DNA of 30,015 bases from an uncultured Prevotella sp. (GTDB taxonomy: Bacteria; Bacteroidota; Bacteroidia; Bacteroidales; Bacteroidaceae). The first letter of the stretch is position 1, and each line of letters starts with the position of its first letter. The notes below the pieces were generated by a model. It saw nothing but the letters and a program-made list of their open reading frames with translations, searched no databases and was not told where the DNA came from. Of the stretch, positions 8,402-17,135 are shown one piece after another. The stretch lies in contig USRA01000019.1 of NCBI GenBank assembly GCA_900557035.1, positions 1-30,015 on the forward strand, given 5' to 3'. Position numbers and translations under genes: made by a program.

Positions 8402-9667
8402 TTACCTCGGAGCCTTGCGGTAGCAGAAGTAGGCAACGAAGGCGAAGATGATGTTTGGCAGCCAGGCAGCAAGTGCCGGAGGGAAGTTTGCCTGGATGGC
8501 AAAGGTTGCCGATACGGTTTGCAGCATGATGTAGCCGAAGCTCAGTGCAAGACCGATTCCCAAGGATAAGCCCATACCTCCCTTTCGCTTGCGCGATGAA
8601 AGCGAAACGCCGATGATGGTGAGGATGAAGGAGGCAAACGAGGCGGCGATGCGCTTGTGGTATTCTACCTGATACTGCACCACATTGCCCGAACCGCGGT
8701 TGATCTGCTTGGAAATATACTCCTTCAGTTCCGGACTGGTGAAAGTTTCCTGCTGACCCTTGGAATAAACCAGGTCGGTAGGCTCCATCGTAATCAGCGT
8801 ATCCTTCTGCGCTCCGCTGGTGATGTGCTCCTTCATACCTTTCAGCTGGCGGACCTTCCAGTTGCTCAGCTTCCAGTGGTATTTGCTGTCGGAGATCGTA
8901 TCATACTGAATCTCCATCGCCGTAAGGTGGCTTACGAGTTTCTTGTCCTGGAACTTGTCGAGACAGAATCCGTAACCTCGCTTCGAGTTGTTGTCGTAGT
9001 GCTGCATATAGGCAATTACGCCCTTATCTACCTGCAACTGTACGTTTTCAGCAGAAGTATTCTTCTTCTTGTTCTTGTACATCGTCTCAAAGTTCTGGCG
9101 TACTACTGTGCCGTGAGGAATCACGTAGGCAGAGAGTACATAGCTCAAGGCTGAGAGCATGATGCAGGTGATGAGGTAAGGACGAAGGAGTCGCTTGAAG
9201 GAAACACCTGATGCCAGAATGGCGATGATTTCTGAGTTGCCTGCCAGCTTCGACGTGAAGAGGATGACCGCCACAAACACGAACAACGCACTGAAGAGGT
9301 TGGCGAAGTAAGGGATGAAGTTGGCATAATAATCGAAGATGATGGCCTTGGCTGGTGCATGATACTCCGTGAACTTCGCCAGGTTCTCATTGAAGTCGAA
9401 CACGATGGAGATGGAGATGATCAGTGCAATCGAGAAGAAGTAGTAGCCTACGAACTTCTTGATAATGTACCAGTCTAACCGCTTGATGTATCTCAGTGGG
9501 TTGAGATACCTGAGCACCCTGAGGAATCGCAGCTTGTGCCCGATCCAGATTAGAATGCGGGCTATGCGTTGCAAGATGGCTATGAGCCACCCGAAGCGAG
9601 ATTCGAAGGCTCTGCCCATCTTGAGTAGTCTGCGATGTTTTCTGATGTATTTATAATCTTTCATCAT
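8402..9667 (-). CDS. LptF/LptG-family (YjgP/YjgQ) lipopolysaccharide export permease
   Basis: The 421-residue protein has the YjgP/YjgQ layout. The first membrane helix follows RLDWYIIKKFVGYYFFSI (about residues 63-80), with further helices near 100-120 and 150-175. A large periplasmic beta-jellyroll domain follows (about 185-325), then a final cluster of helices (about 335-418). LptF and LptG form the membrane channel of the LPS transporter with the ATPase LptB. I cannot assign F or G. The first 60 residues are an unusual strongly basic, partly amphipathic extension, and no internal ATG would remove it. It is 55 bp downstream of tgt and 83 bp upstream of the helicase. Confidence 0.88.
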   Translation of the reverse strand: MMKDYKYIRKHRRLLKMGRAFESRFGWLIAILQRIARILIWIGHKLRFLRVLRYLNPLRYIKRLDWYIIKKFVGYYFFSIALIISISIVFDFNENLAKFTEYHAPAKAIIFDYYANFIPYFANLFSALFVFVAVILFTSKLAGNSEIIAILASGVSFKRLLRPYLITCIMLSALSYVLSAYVIPHGTVVRQNFETMYKNKKKNTSAENVQLQVDKGVIAYMQHYDNNSKRGYGFCLDKFQDKKLVSHLTAMEIQYDTISDSKYHWKLSNWKVRQLKGMKEHITSGAQKDTLITMEPTDLVYSKGQQETFTSPELKEYISKQINRGSGNVVQYQVEYHKRIAASFASFILTIIGVSLSSRKRKGGMGLSLGIGLALSFGYIMLQTVSATFAIQANFPPALAAWLPNIIFAFVAYFCYRKAPR

Positions 9668-9682
9668 TTAATGTAAAATATG

Positions 9683-9699
9683 TATAGGAGCATCCTATA
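9683..9699 (-). other. Short perfect hairpin between tgt and the Lpt permease
   Basis: A 7-bp perfect stem (9683-9689 with 9693-9699) closes on a 3-nt loop in the 55-bp gap between tgt and the permease. It has no T-run on either strand. It may mark an RNA processing or stability site within the operon; its function is not known. Confidence 0.4.
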
Positions 9700-9722
9700 A
9701 TGTTCAAAGCTCACCGCTCAAG

Positions 9723-10850
9723 CTAGATTCGTCGACCGAGTTGATCGATGATAGAGCGTTTCCACTCTACGAAGTCGCCCTGCTCGATATGGTGGCGTGC
9801 ATCTGTAACGAGACGGAGATAGAACGACAGGTTGTGGATGCTGGCAATCTGCATGGCAAGGAGCTCCTGGGCCTTGAAGAGATGGTGCAGGTAGGCCTTG
9901 GTGGTAATCTGGTCGATGTCGCAGCCGTCTGGATCCACTGGACTAAAATCCATCTCCCACTTCTTGTTGCGCATGTTCATCGTACCATTATAGGTAAAGA
10001 GCATCGCATTGCGGCCGTTGCGGGTTGGCATTACGCAGTCGAACATATCGACACCGCGCTCGATGGCCTCGAGCAGGTTCTGGGGAGTTCCTACGCCCAT
10101 CAGGTAGCGAGGCTTGTCCTTTGGCAGAATCTCATTCACCACCTCGATCATTTCGTACATCACCTCGGTAGGCTCGCCTACGGCAAGACCGCCGATGGCA
10201 TTTCCGTCGGCTCCCTTATCGGCAATGTACTTGGCAGCTTCGCGGCGCAGCTCTGGAAAAGTACAGCCCTGGACGATAGGGAAGAGGCTCTGCTGATAAC
10301 CGTAGAGAGGTTCAGTCTCATCGAAGCGCTTGATACAGCGGTCGAGCCAGCGCTGAGTCATCTCCAGACTCTTCTTCGCATACATGAAGTCGCTCTGTCC
10401 GGGAGGACACTCATCGAAAGCCATCATGATGTCGGCACCGATGATGCGCTCTGTATCCATCACGTTCTCTGGAGTGAAGAAGTGCTTGCTGCCATCGATG
10501 TGCGAACGGAACTCGCAGCCCTCTTCTCTGAGCTTGCGGATTCCGGTAAGCGAGAATACCTGGAAGCCGCCGCTGTCGGTGAGGATAGGACGGTCCCAGC
10601 CGTTGAACTTATGCAGTCCGCCTGCCGCCTTGATGACTTCGAGTCCCGGGCGCAGGTAGAGATGGTAGGTGTTTCCCAGGATGATCTGGGCCTTTACCTG
10701 CTGGCGCAATTCTTCGAAATGTACACCCTTTACGCTGCCCACAGTTCCCACAGGCATGAAGATCGGAGTCTTGATCTGTCCGTGGTCGGTGGTGATGATG
10801 CCGGTGCGAGCATCGCTTGCCTTATCTGTTACTTGTAGTTCAAATTTCAT
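9723..10850 (-). CDS. tgt: Queuine/preQ1 tRNA-guanine transglycosylase
   Basis: The 375-residue enzyme exchanges guanine-34 of GUN-anticodon tRNAs for preQ1 on the way to queuosine. The family landmarks are clear: TDSGGFQVFSL near residue 90, the GLAVGEP segment, and DMFDCVMPTRNGR carrying the catalytic nucleophile aspartate. The C-terminal zinc site is unusual. Canonical enzymes have CxCxxC plus a histidine, but here the region reads DPDGCDIDQITTKAYL with one cysteine (C310), while the histidine of SIHNL (H339) remains. The start codon overlaps the lon stop in an ATGA, so the two genes are translationally coupled. The Lpt permease follows after 55 bp. Confidence 0.95.
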   Translation of the reverse strand: MKFELQVTDKASDARTGIITTDHGQIKTPIFMPVGTVGSVKGVHFEELRQQVKAQIILGNTYHLYLRPGLEVIKAAGGLHKFNGWDRPILTDSGGFQVFSLTGIRKLREEGCEFRSHIDGSKHFFTPENVMDTERIIGADIMMAFDECPPGQSDFMYAKKSLEMTQRWLDRCIKRFDETEPLYGYQQSLFPIVQGCTFPELRREAAKYIADKGADGNAIGGLAVGEPTEVMYEMIEVVNEILPKDKPRYLMGVGTPQNLLEAIERGVDMFDCVMPTRNGRNAMLFTYNGTMNMRNKKWEMDFSPVDPDGCDIDQITTKAYLHHLFKAQELLAMQIASIHNLSFYLRLVTDARHHIEQGDFVEWKRSIIDQLGRRI

Positions 10851-13324
10851 TTCTTTTCTTTTTTGTCATTTTCAGGAATGGTGAAGTCGATAGGGTGCTT
10901 TACCTTCTCGTCGGTGAGGGCAAACTCCCAGACATCTGCTACATCTTCTACATAATGGAACTCTACGCCCTTGAGATACTTTTCTGGAATGTCGAGGATG
11001 TTCTTCTTGTTTTCCTTGCAGATCACGATGTCGGTAATGCCGGCACGCTTGGCTGCCAGGATCTTCTCCTTGATGCCTCCCACTGGGAGCACCTTGCCGC
11101 GAAGGGTAATCTCGCCGGTCATGGCTATGTTCTTGCGAACCTTGCGCTGGGTGATGGCCGAAGCAATACTGGTGGCAATGGTAATACCTGCCGAAGGACC
11201 GTCTTTTGGCGTTGCACCTTCGGGTACGTGGATATGGATGTTCCAGTTTTCAAAGATGCGGTAATCCACGCTTAGCAGGTCGATATGCGCCTTGATGTAT
11301 TCCAAGGCGATGATAGCCGATTCCTTCATCACGTCTCCCAGGTTACCGGTCAGGGTAAGCTTGCCTTGTCTTCCCTTGCTCAGCGAGGTTTCGATAAAGA
11401 GAATCTCGCCGCCCACAGAGGTCCATGCAAGTCCTGTTACTACTCCTGCATAATCGTTGCCCTGATAGATATCGCGGGTGAATGGGGCGGTGCCGAGAAT
11501 CTCCTTCAGGTCTGATGCGGTGATGGATGGCTTCTCCAATTCCTTGGAATAGGCGAGCTTGTAGGCCATCTTGCGCAGTCCCTTGTTGATCTGTTTCTTG
11601 AGCTGGCGCACACCGCTTTCTCGGGTGTAGTGCTCGATGATGCCCTCGATGGCTGCCTTGTTGAAGCTTACCTTCGGGGTGAATTTGTCGAGACCTGTAT
11701 TCTCCAATTCCTTCGGAATCAGGTGGCGCTTGGCAATCTCTATCTTCTCCTCCGTAATGTAGCCGCCTACTTCGATGAGCTCCATTCGGTCGAGCAAAGG
11801 ACGTGGGATTGAGCTGATGTCATTGGCGGTTGCGATGAAGAGAACCTTAGAGAGATCGTAATCCACATCCAGGTAATTGTCGTGGAAGGTGTTGTTCTGC
11901 TCTGGGTCGAGTACTTCAAGCAAGGCTGACGCTGGATCACCCTGGTGGTTGTTGGCTGAAACCTTGTCTATCTCATCGAGGATGAAGACAGGGTTGCTGC
12001 TGCCTGCCTTGAGGATGTTCTTGACAATGCGGCCAGGCATGGCTCCGATATAAGTGCGGCGGTGACCGCGAATCTCGGCTTCATCGTGCAGACCGCCCAG
12101 AGACATTCTCACGTATTTGCGCTTCATGGCCTTGGCAATGCTCTTGCCCAGACTGGTCTTGCCGACTCCCGGAGGACCATAGAGGCAGAGAATCGGACTC
12201 TGCATTCCACCCTTCAGGGATCTTACGGCAAGATATTCCAGGATGCGTTCCTTTACTTTCTCCATGCCGTAGTGGTCCTGGTTGAGAATCTTCTGGGCAT
12301 GAGACAGGCTGAGGTCATCCTCTGTGTATTCGCCCCAAGGCAAATCTACCAGCGTCTGCAGATAGTTGAGCTGGATAGGGTAGTCTGGGCTCTGAGGATG
12401 GATGTTGTCGAGTTTGGCCAACTCTTTCTGAAAAACCTTCTGGGTTGCCTCGTTCCATTTCTTGGTCTTGGCTTTTTCGAGCAGCTCCTTCTTTTCCGGA
12501 CTGCTTTCGCCTTCGCCCAGCTCTTCCTTGATGTTCTTGATCTGCTGCTTCAGGTAATATTCCTTCTGCTGCTCGTCGAGATCAAACTGAGTCTTGTTTC
12601 TGATTTCATTTTGCAGGTAGAGCAGTTTCTGCTCCTTGTGCAAGGCCTTGAGCGCCTCTATCAGTCGCTCCGACAGCTTCTCCTGTTCCAGCATCTTGAT
12701 CTTGTCTTCTGCCGTAAAAGGAAGGGATGTGCAGATGAAGTTGCATTTCACGAAGCGATTGGTAATCTCATTGATTGCATAGACAGCCTCGTTGGGAATG
12801 TTCTCATTGTACTGAATGAATTTGATAGATTCCTCGAAGAAAGTTTGGGTCAATGCCTTGAACATAGGATCCTTGGCTTCCTTTTCGGTAGGCCAGGTCT
12901 CTGGCAGACTTTCTACATCTGCAAGATAGAATGGATCCTTATCTACTATCTGCTTCAGCTTGCATCGGCCCAAACCCTGCACGATGATGGTCTTCTGGTG
13001 CTCTTCGTTTGGCATGTTGATGACTCTCATCAGCTTGGCAAATGTTCCGGTTTCGTACAAGTCTTCCTGATTAGGTGAGTCTATGTCCGCATGCTTCTGG
13101 CAAAAGATGCAGAATACTGTTTCTGGATTTTGCTCCAGCATGTTTGCCAGCTCTTTGCTTTCCGCCCTGCCTATCAGGATAGGAGTAAGCACGGATGGAA
13201 AAACCACCAGGTCGCGAGTGCAGAGGGTAGGATAGATTCCAGCCTCCCTTTCTTGTATCAATACGGATGCATCGCCCTCAAAGTCGGCTATCATCTGGAT
13301 TTGTGTATTCGAATTTCTGTTCAT
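10847..13324 (-). CDS. lon: ATP-dependent protease Lon
   Basis: The 825-residue protein is a full LonA. It has an N-terminal LON substrate-binding domain (about 30-240), a coiled-coil linker rich in K/E (about 240-330), and an AAA+ module with GPPGVGKTS and DEIDKV. The C-terminal protease domain has the catalytic Ser in GPSAG (S711) and Lys in GGIKEK (K754). Lon degrades misfolded and regulatory proteins in the cytoplasm. A Bacteroidota promoter lies about 60 bp upstream and the gene overlaps tgt by 4 bp, so it leads the lon-tgt-permease-helicase operon. The tail ends in KKEKK. I see no CIRCE element upstream. Confidence 0.97.
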   Translation of the reverse strand: MNRNSNTQIQMIADFEGDASVLIQEREAGIYPTLCTRDLVVFPSVLTPILIGRAESKELANMLEQNPETVFCIFCQKHADIDSPNQEDLYETGTFAKLMRVINMPNEEHQKTIIVQGLGRCKLKQIVDKDPFYLADVESLPETWPTEKEAKDPMFKALTQTFFEESIKFIQYNENIPNEAVYAINEITNRFVKCNFICTSLPFTAEDKIKMLEQEKLSERLIEALKALHKEQKLLYLQNEIRNKTQFDLDEQQKEYYLKQQIKNIKEELGEGESSPEKKELLEKAKTKKWNEATQKVFQKELAKLDNIHPQSPDYPIQLNYLQTLVDLPWGEYTEDDLSLSHAQKILNQDHYGMEKVKERILEYLAVRSLKGGMQSPILCLYGPPGVGKTSLGKSIAKAMKRKYVRMSLGGLHDEAEIRGHRRTYIGAMPGRIVKNILKAGSSNPVFILDEIDKVSANNHQGDPASALLEVLDPEQNNTFHDNYLDVDYDLSKVLFIATANDISSIPRPLLDRMELIEVGGYITEEKIEIAKRHLIPKELENTGLDKFTPKVSFNKAAIEGIIEHYTRESGVRQLKKQINKGLRKMAYKLAYSKELEKPSITASDLKEILGTAPFTRDIYQGNDYAGVVTGLAWTSVGGEILFIETSLSKGRQGKLTLTGNLGDVMKESAIIALEYIKAHIDLLSVDYRIFENWNIHIHVPEGATPKDGPSAGITIATSIASAITQRKVRKNIAMTGEITLRGKVLPVGGIKEKILAAKRAGITDIVICKENKKNILDIPEKYLKGVEFHYVEDVADVWEFALTDEKVKHPIDFTIPENDKKEKK

Positions 13325-13383
13325 GTTCTATTTGATAAACACTTTTTGGAGTGCATATTCTCTTGAATATATATTTATAGGGT

Positions 13384-13392
13384 GCAAAGTTA
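13384..13392 (-). promoter_or_regulatory. lon promoter -7 element
   Basis: On the minus strand TAACTTTGC followed by ACCC is an exact match to the Bacteroidota -7 box. It predicts a leader of about 55 nt for lon, which contains a short ATATTC/GAATAT inverted repeat (13355-13370). No clear -33 box is seen. Confidence 0.65.
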
Positions 13393-13519
13393 GTGATTTT
13401 TGCCGAGAATCCCATCGTTTTTTCCGAAAATCACCTCTTTATTATATATTATTATTAATATAGGCAAGAAGACTGTAATAAAATGCTGATTTTTGCGTTA
13501 CTATCTTAAAAGTAAAACT

Positions 13520-14215
13520 ATGACAGGATTTAAATTCAAACAATTTGAGATTCATCAGGAACGTTGCGCCATGAAGGTGGGAACGGATGGTGTGCTGCTG
13601 GGAGCATGGGCACCTGGCGGTAAACGCATTTTGGATATCGGGTCAGGGACCGGACTCATTTCGCTGATGATGGCGCAGCGCTTCCCAGAGGCGCAGGTGC
13701 TGGGTATTGATATGGATGGAGAGGCTTGTGAGGAGGCTGCAGAAAATGTGGCGGCAAGTCCTTTTGCCGATCGCGTCGGAATAGAGTGTTGCCGATTGCA
13801 GGACTTTCATTCTGAGGAGTCTTTTGATGCAATCGTAAGCAATCCTCCTTTCTTCTTGAATAGCCTAAAAAATCCAGACGGTAAACGTACGATGGCCCGC
13901 CATACGGATAGCTTGCCTTTCAGAGATCTTTTCCGGGGAGCAAAAATGCTGCTGAGTGATGATGGCGTCTTTTCTGTGATTGTTCCTTCTGAGGTTCTTG
14001 AGGTGGTTGTGTCTGAAGCTTGTATGCTAGGATTTTATCTTATCAGGCAGTGTGGTGTTAAGACTGTGGAGCGCAAACAGCCTAAACGCTATCTGTTCTC
14101 ATTCGCCAAGCATCGGTATAATGGTATGGAAAATACTGTAAAAACAATGACCGATTCCGAAGGGAACCGGTCAGAGTGGTATGCGAAAATTACTGAAGAA
14201 TTCTATATCAAGTAG
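13520..14215 (+). CDS. trmN6: tRNA1(Val) (adenine-37-N6)-methyltransferase
   Basis: From ATG at 13520 the product has 231 residues. A TTG nine codons upstream is an unlikely start because it lies in the promoter region. The protein is a class I SAM-dependent methyltransferase, with the SAM-binding glycine motif DIGSGTGLI and the adenine-N6 signature NPPFF. The opening FKFKQFEIHQERCAMKVGTDGVLLGAWA matches the YfiC/TrmN6 family, which methylates A37 of tRNA1(Val). A near-consensus -7 box (GATTTTTG, 13488-13495) lies about 25 bp upstream. The gene converges on the lipid kinase gene with only 3 bp between stop codons and no visible terminator. Confidence 0.9.
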   Translation: MTGFKFKQFEIHQERCAMKVGTDGVLLGAWAPGGKRILDIGSGTGLISLMMAQRFPEAQVLGIDMDGEACEEAAENVAASPFADRVGIECCRLQDFHSEESFDAIVSNPPFFLNSLKNPDGKRTMARHTDSLPFRDLFRGAKMLLSDDGVFSVIVPSEVLEVVVSEACMLGFYLIRQCGVKTVERKQPKRYLFSFAKHRYNGMENTVKTMTDSEGNRSEWYAKITEEFYIK

Positions 14216-14218
14216 GGG

Positions 14219-15259
14219 CTAGAGGTTCAGCTTCCTCTGTACGAGTTTGCTGATGGCTCCTACTCGTTTACTTTGGCGCTGGATGTCTTTGTGAATGTCA
14301 TCGCGCACTATATTTATGTCATTGAAGAAATCGGCAAAGGCTGATTGGATGATGTTCGGCTTGCGCACACTCTTGTCTGCAAACGGGTTCACAATCATCT
14401 TGATGCCTTTTTCTTCCATGTGTACATCTATGTCGGCGCCAGTCATCACTGGGTCGCCATCATAATGGATGACTCCCGGCTTGCTACGGGTGATGTGGAG
14501 CTTCTTGCAACGGAAAGACTTGATTTTCGAGTTCTTGTCGAGGGTCTTGTTGAACATATCGAAACTAACCTGTGAAGCTTCGATGACATCAAACGGTTCC
14601 ATGATGACCACATCCATCAATCCATCGCTCATAGATGCCTGTGGGGCAATATAGGCGTTGTTGCCGTATTGGGAGGCGTTGGCACAGGAGATGAGAAACG
14701 CTTTATATTGTTTTGTTCCAGTCTCATCCTCCAGTGTATATGTTTCTGGCTCGTATTTCAAACCCTCTCTCAGAATATTCTCTGCATAGCTGATAGGTCC
14801 ACGCTTTCCGCTTTCTGCAAACTTCATGCTGACAAAGGCGTCGAAGCCCATTCCGCAAGTGCAGAAGAATGGGTATTCGTTGATGACTCCGTAGTCAAGG
14901 TCGTGTATTTTGCAGGCGTTGATAATCTCAATGCTTTTCTTCAGGTTCATTGGCAACAGCAGGTGGCGCGCCAGGCCGTTTCCTGAGCCGCAAGGCAGAA
15001 TACCTAATGCTGAGTCGGAATGGACGAGGGAACGGGCCACCTCGTTCACGGTACCATCGCCACCTACGGCAACCACAATGTCTGCATGGTTGTCTCTGGC
15101 TTCGGCAGCCAGTTCTGAGGCGTGTCCTGGTCTTTCAGTCATTTTTATCTCGTACTCGAACTGATCCTTGTCCAAAGTAGAATCTATCAAACTGGGAACC
15201 GCTGCTTTGCTGCTGGTTCCAGAAATCGGGTTCATGATGAAAACTATCTTTTTTTTCAT
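14219..15259 (-). CDS. Diacylglycerol/sphingosine-kinase-like lipid kinase (YegS family)
   Basis: The 346-residue protein has the DAGK catalytic fold: NPISGTSSKA near 10-19, the nucleotide loop GGDGTVNE at 66-73, and GSGNGLARH at 91-99. It belongs to the YegS/BmrU/LCB5 group, which phosphorylates lipids such as diacylglycerol or long-chain bases. A C-terminal extension of about 50 charged residues goes beyond the usual YegS length of about 300. It is divergently transcribed from serine palmitoyltransferase across a shared 192-bp region, which makes a long-chain-base (dihydrosphingosine) substrate attractive, but this is inferred from the neighbour and not from specificity residues. Confidence 0.88.
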   Translation of the reverse strand: MKKKIVFIMNPISGTSSKAAVPSLIDSTLDKDQFEYEIKMTERPGHASELAAEARDNHADIVVAVGGDGTVNEVARSLVHSDSALGILPCGSGNGLARHLLLPMNLKKSIEIINACKIHDLDYGVINEYPFFCTCGMGFDAFVSMKFAESGKRGPISYAENILREGLKYEPETYTLEDETGTKQYKAFLISCANASQYGNNAYIAPQASMSDGLMDVVIMEPFDVIEASQVSFDMFNKTLDKNSKIKSFRCKKLHITRSKPGVIHYDGDPVMTGADIDVHMEEKGIKMIVNPFADKSVRKPNIIQSAFADFFNDINIVRDDIHKDIQRQSKRVGAISKLVQRKLNL

Positions 15260-15289
15260 ATCTTAGTCAAGAAATTGTATTTTTAAACT

Positions 15290-15320
15290 GCAAAAGTAAT
15301 AAAAATCCCTAAAATGGCAA
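15290..15320 (-). promoter_or_regulatory. Promoter of the lipid kinase gene
   Basis: On the minus strand a -33 TTG (15320-15318) is followed after 19 nt by the -7 box TACTTTTG (15298-15291). This leaves a leader of about 27 nt before the ATG at 15259. It is back to back with the spt promoter. Confidence 0.65.
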
Positions 15321-15391
15321 GAAATATCTACTAAAAAAAGCATAAAAGTAAACTTTCTTAGGAAAAAAGCGGTTATATTAGTCTTTTTTTG

Positions 15392-15400
15392 TATCTTTGC
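15392..15400 (+). promoter_or_regulatory. spt promoter -7 element
   Basis: TATCTTTGC followed by ACCC matches the Bacteroidota -7 box exactly and predicts a leader of about 46 nt ahead of the spt ATG at 15452. A -33 box at the expected distance is weak. Confidence 0.7.
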
Positions 15401-15451
15401 ACCCTGAAACTAGAAAATAAATTAAAATAGAAATAAAGTACACCTATTATA

Positions 15452-16645
15452 ATGGGACAATTACAAGAAAGATACAAGAATTATCGTGTACCTCAGAAGT
15501 ATATGGAAGCCGGTGTGTATCCATACTTCCGTGAGATCACAAGTAAGCAGATGACAGAGGTAACTGACATCGACGGTCACAAAATCCTGATGTTCGGTTC
15601 TAATGCTTACCAGGGTTTGACTAATGATCAGCGTGTTATCGATGCAGCTAAGGCTGCTCTCGACAAGTACGGCTCAGGCTGTGCTGGTAGCCGCTTCCTC
15701 AATGGTACACTCGATTTGCATGTGCAGCTCGAAAAAGAGCTTGCTGAGTTTATGGGCAAGGATGAGACATTGTGCTTCTCTACTGGTTTCTCTGTAAACC
15801 AGGGTGTGTTGGCATGTGTCGTAGGTCGTAACGATTATATCATCTGTGACGATCGTGACCACGCCAGTATCGTAGATGGCCGTCGTCTTTCATTCGCTAC
15901 CCAGCTTCACTACAAGCACAATGATATGGAAGATTTGGAGCGCGTGCTCTGTAAGCTTCCTGAGGATGCTATCAAGCTCATCGTTGTGGATGGCGTGTTC
16001 TCTATGGAGGGCGATTTGGCTAACTTGCCAGAGATTGTGAAGCTGAAGCATAAGTACAACTGCTCTATCATGGTAGATGAGGCTCATGGTCTTGGCGTGT
16101 TTGGTAAGCAGGGACGTGGTGTCTGCGATCATTTCGGTCTGACCGATGAGGTAGATCTCATTATGGGTACCTTCTCTAAGAGTCTGGCATCTATCGGTGG
16201 TTTCATCGCATCAGATAAGGATACCATCAATTTTCTCCGTCACAACTGCCGTACTTACATCTTCAGTGCATCTAACACTCCAGCTGCAACGGCTGCTGCT
16301 CTCGAGGCTCTCCATATCATCCAGGAGGAGCCTGAGCGTTTTGAGAATCTTTGGGATGTTACTAATTATGCTTTGAAGCGTTTCCGTGAGGAAGGTTTCG
16401 AGATTGGTGAGACAGAGAGTCCTATCATTCCTCTCTATGTTCGTGATGCAGAGAAGACATTCGTTGTTACCAAGCTGGCTTATGATGCAGGTGTGTTCAT
16501 CAATCCTGTTATCCCACCAGCATGTGCTCCTCAGGATACATTGGTGCGTTTTGCTCTTATGGCTACTCATACAAGAGAGCAGGTAGAGCAGGCTGTTGAA
16601 ATCTTGAAGAAGATTTTCGTAGAGGAAGGCATCATCAAGGCGTAA
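15452..16645 (+). CDS. spt: Serine palmitoyltransferase (alpha-oxoamine synthase family)
   Basis: The 397-residue PLP enzyme condenses serine with an acyl-CoA to give 3-ketosphinganine, the first step of sphingolipid synthesis. It belongs to the alpha-oxoamine synthases, with H137 in DDRDHASIVDGRR stacking on PLP, DEAHGLGVFG at 209-218, and the Schiff-base lysine K243 in GTFSKSLAS. Among that family the whole sequence (for example SGCAGSRFLNGTLDLH, MEGDLANLPEIV, NPVIPPACAPQDTLVR) closely resembles what I remember of the Bacteroides/Porphyromonas Spt rather than KBL or BioF. The codon choice is visibly more optimised than in its neighbours, suggesting high expression. Its own promoter and strong terminator make it monocistronic. 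Confidence 0.9.
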   Translation: MGQLQERYKNYRVPQKYMEAGVYPYFREITSKQMTEVTDIDGHKILMFGSNAYQGLTNDQRVIDAAKAALDKYGSGCAGSRFLNGTLDLHVQLEKELAEFMGKDETLCFSTGFSVNQGVLACVVGRNDYIICDDRDHASIVDGRRLSFATQLHYKHNDMEDLERVLCKLPEDAIKLIVVDGVFSMEGDLANLPEIVKLKHKYNCSIMVDEAHGLGVFGKQGRGVCDHFGLTDEVDLIMGTFSKSLASIGGFIASDKDTINFLRHNCRTYIFSASNTPAATAAALEALHIIQEEPERFENLWDVTNYALKRFREEGFEIGETESPIIPLYVRDAEKTFVVTKLAYDAGVFINPVIPPACAPQDTLVRFALMATHTREQVEQAVEILKKIFVEEGIIKA

Positions 16646-16703
16646 TGGCAAAACAATGCGGTTGCTGAAAAATCTCAATCGTTATATATAATAAGGTATA
16701 AAG

Positions 16704-16735
16704 GGGCAGTTTCTTCGGAAGTTGCCCTTTTTTTT
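16704..16735 (+). terminator. Rho-independent terminator after spt
   Basis: A 10-bp stem (16704-16713 with 16718-16727, two G-U pairs) closes on a UUCG tetraloop and is followed by eight T residues. Confidence 0.92.
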
Positions 16736-16785
16736 GGAAAAAACTAAATAAATGCATATTTTTACAAAAAAAAGTTGCTGAAAAA

Positions 16786-16818
16786 TTTGGTGGAATAAGA
16801 AAAATGTTGTACCTTTGC
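16786..16818 (+). promoter_or_regulatory. Strong stable-RNA promoter for the tRNA-Pro pair
   Basis: A -33 TTTG (16786-16789) and a -7 box TACCTTTG (16810-16817) are separated by exactly 20 nt. The stretch ATTTGGTGGAAT around the -33 box is repeated at the promoter at 29961. The predicted transcript has a leader of about 55 nt before the first tRNA. Confidence 0.8.
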
Positions 16819-16876
16819 ACCCGCAATTCAGAAATGATGCTTACTGCAAAGAAGTAATTTCATTGAGAGAAGAAAG

Positions 16877-16950
16877 CGGGGTGTAGCGCAGCCCGGTAGC
16901 GCGCCTGTTTTGGGAACAGGTGGTCGCAGGTTCGAATCCTGTCGCCCCGA
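16877..16950 (+). tRNA. tRNA-Pro(TGG), copy 1
   Basis: The 74-nt cloverleaf has a 7-bp acceptor stem (CGGGGTG with CGCCCCG, one G-U), anticodon stem CCTGT/ACAGG with loop TTTGGGA giving anticodon TGG, and T arm GCAGG-TTCGAAT-CCTGT. The discriminator base is A. The CCA end is not encoded and must be added. It reads the CCN proline codons, mainly CCA and CCG. Confidence 0.97.
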
Positions 16951-16985
16951 CTTCAAATCTCTGATGGTAATTGCTCTAGTATAAG

Positions 16986-17059
16986 CGGGGTGTAGCGCAG
17001 CCCGGTAGCGCGCCTGTTTTGGGAACAGGTGGTCGCAGGTTCGAATCCTGTCGCCCCGA
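16986..17059 (+). tRNA. tRNA-Pro(TGG), copy 2
   Basis: It is identical over all 74 nt to the copy at 16877, and the flanking AAG and CTT are also shared, which suggests a recent tandem duplication or homogenisation by gene conversion. The 35-nt spacer has no -7 box, so both tRNAs are probably processed from one transcript. Confidence 0.97.
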
Positions 17060-17063
17060 CTTT

Positions 17064-17099
17064 AGAAAGCTAAGAAGATTTGATTCTTCTTAGCTTTCT
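17064..17099 (+). terminator. Hairpin closing the tRNA transcript
   Basis: A perfect 15-bp stem (17064-17078 with 17085-17099) has a 6-nt loop and starts 4 nt after the second tRNA. It is followed by TGCTTTATATA rather than a clean T-run, so termination may be partial and could allow read-through into the kinase-like gene at 17136, which lacks an obvious promoter. Confidence 0.7.
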
Positions 17100-17135
17100 T
17101 GCTTTATATACGTTAAATTTAAAATTTATACTATC

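Noticed and set aside
9741..10838. A 365-codon open frame on the plus strand across tgt
   Set aside because: It lies fully antisense to an unmistakable tgt gene, has no recognisable domain, and follows the codon-bias pattern of a shadow frame.
12062..13078. A 338-codon plus-strand frame across lon
   Set aside because: It is antisense to the conserved lon AAA+ and N-terminal domains; its leucine-rich composition comes from reverse-complemented K/E codons.
13325..13392. CIRCE or heat-shock operator upstream of lon
   Set aside because: Only a short ATATTC/GAATAT repeat is present; no TTAGCACTC-N9-GAGTGCTAA pattern is seen.
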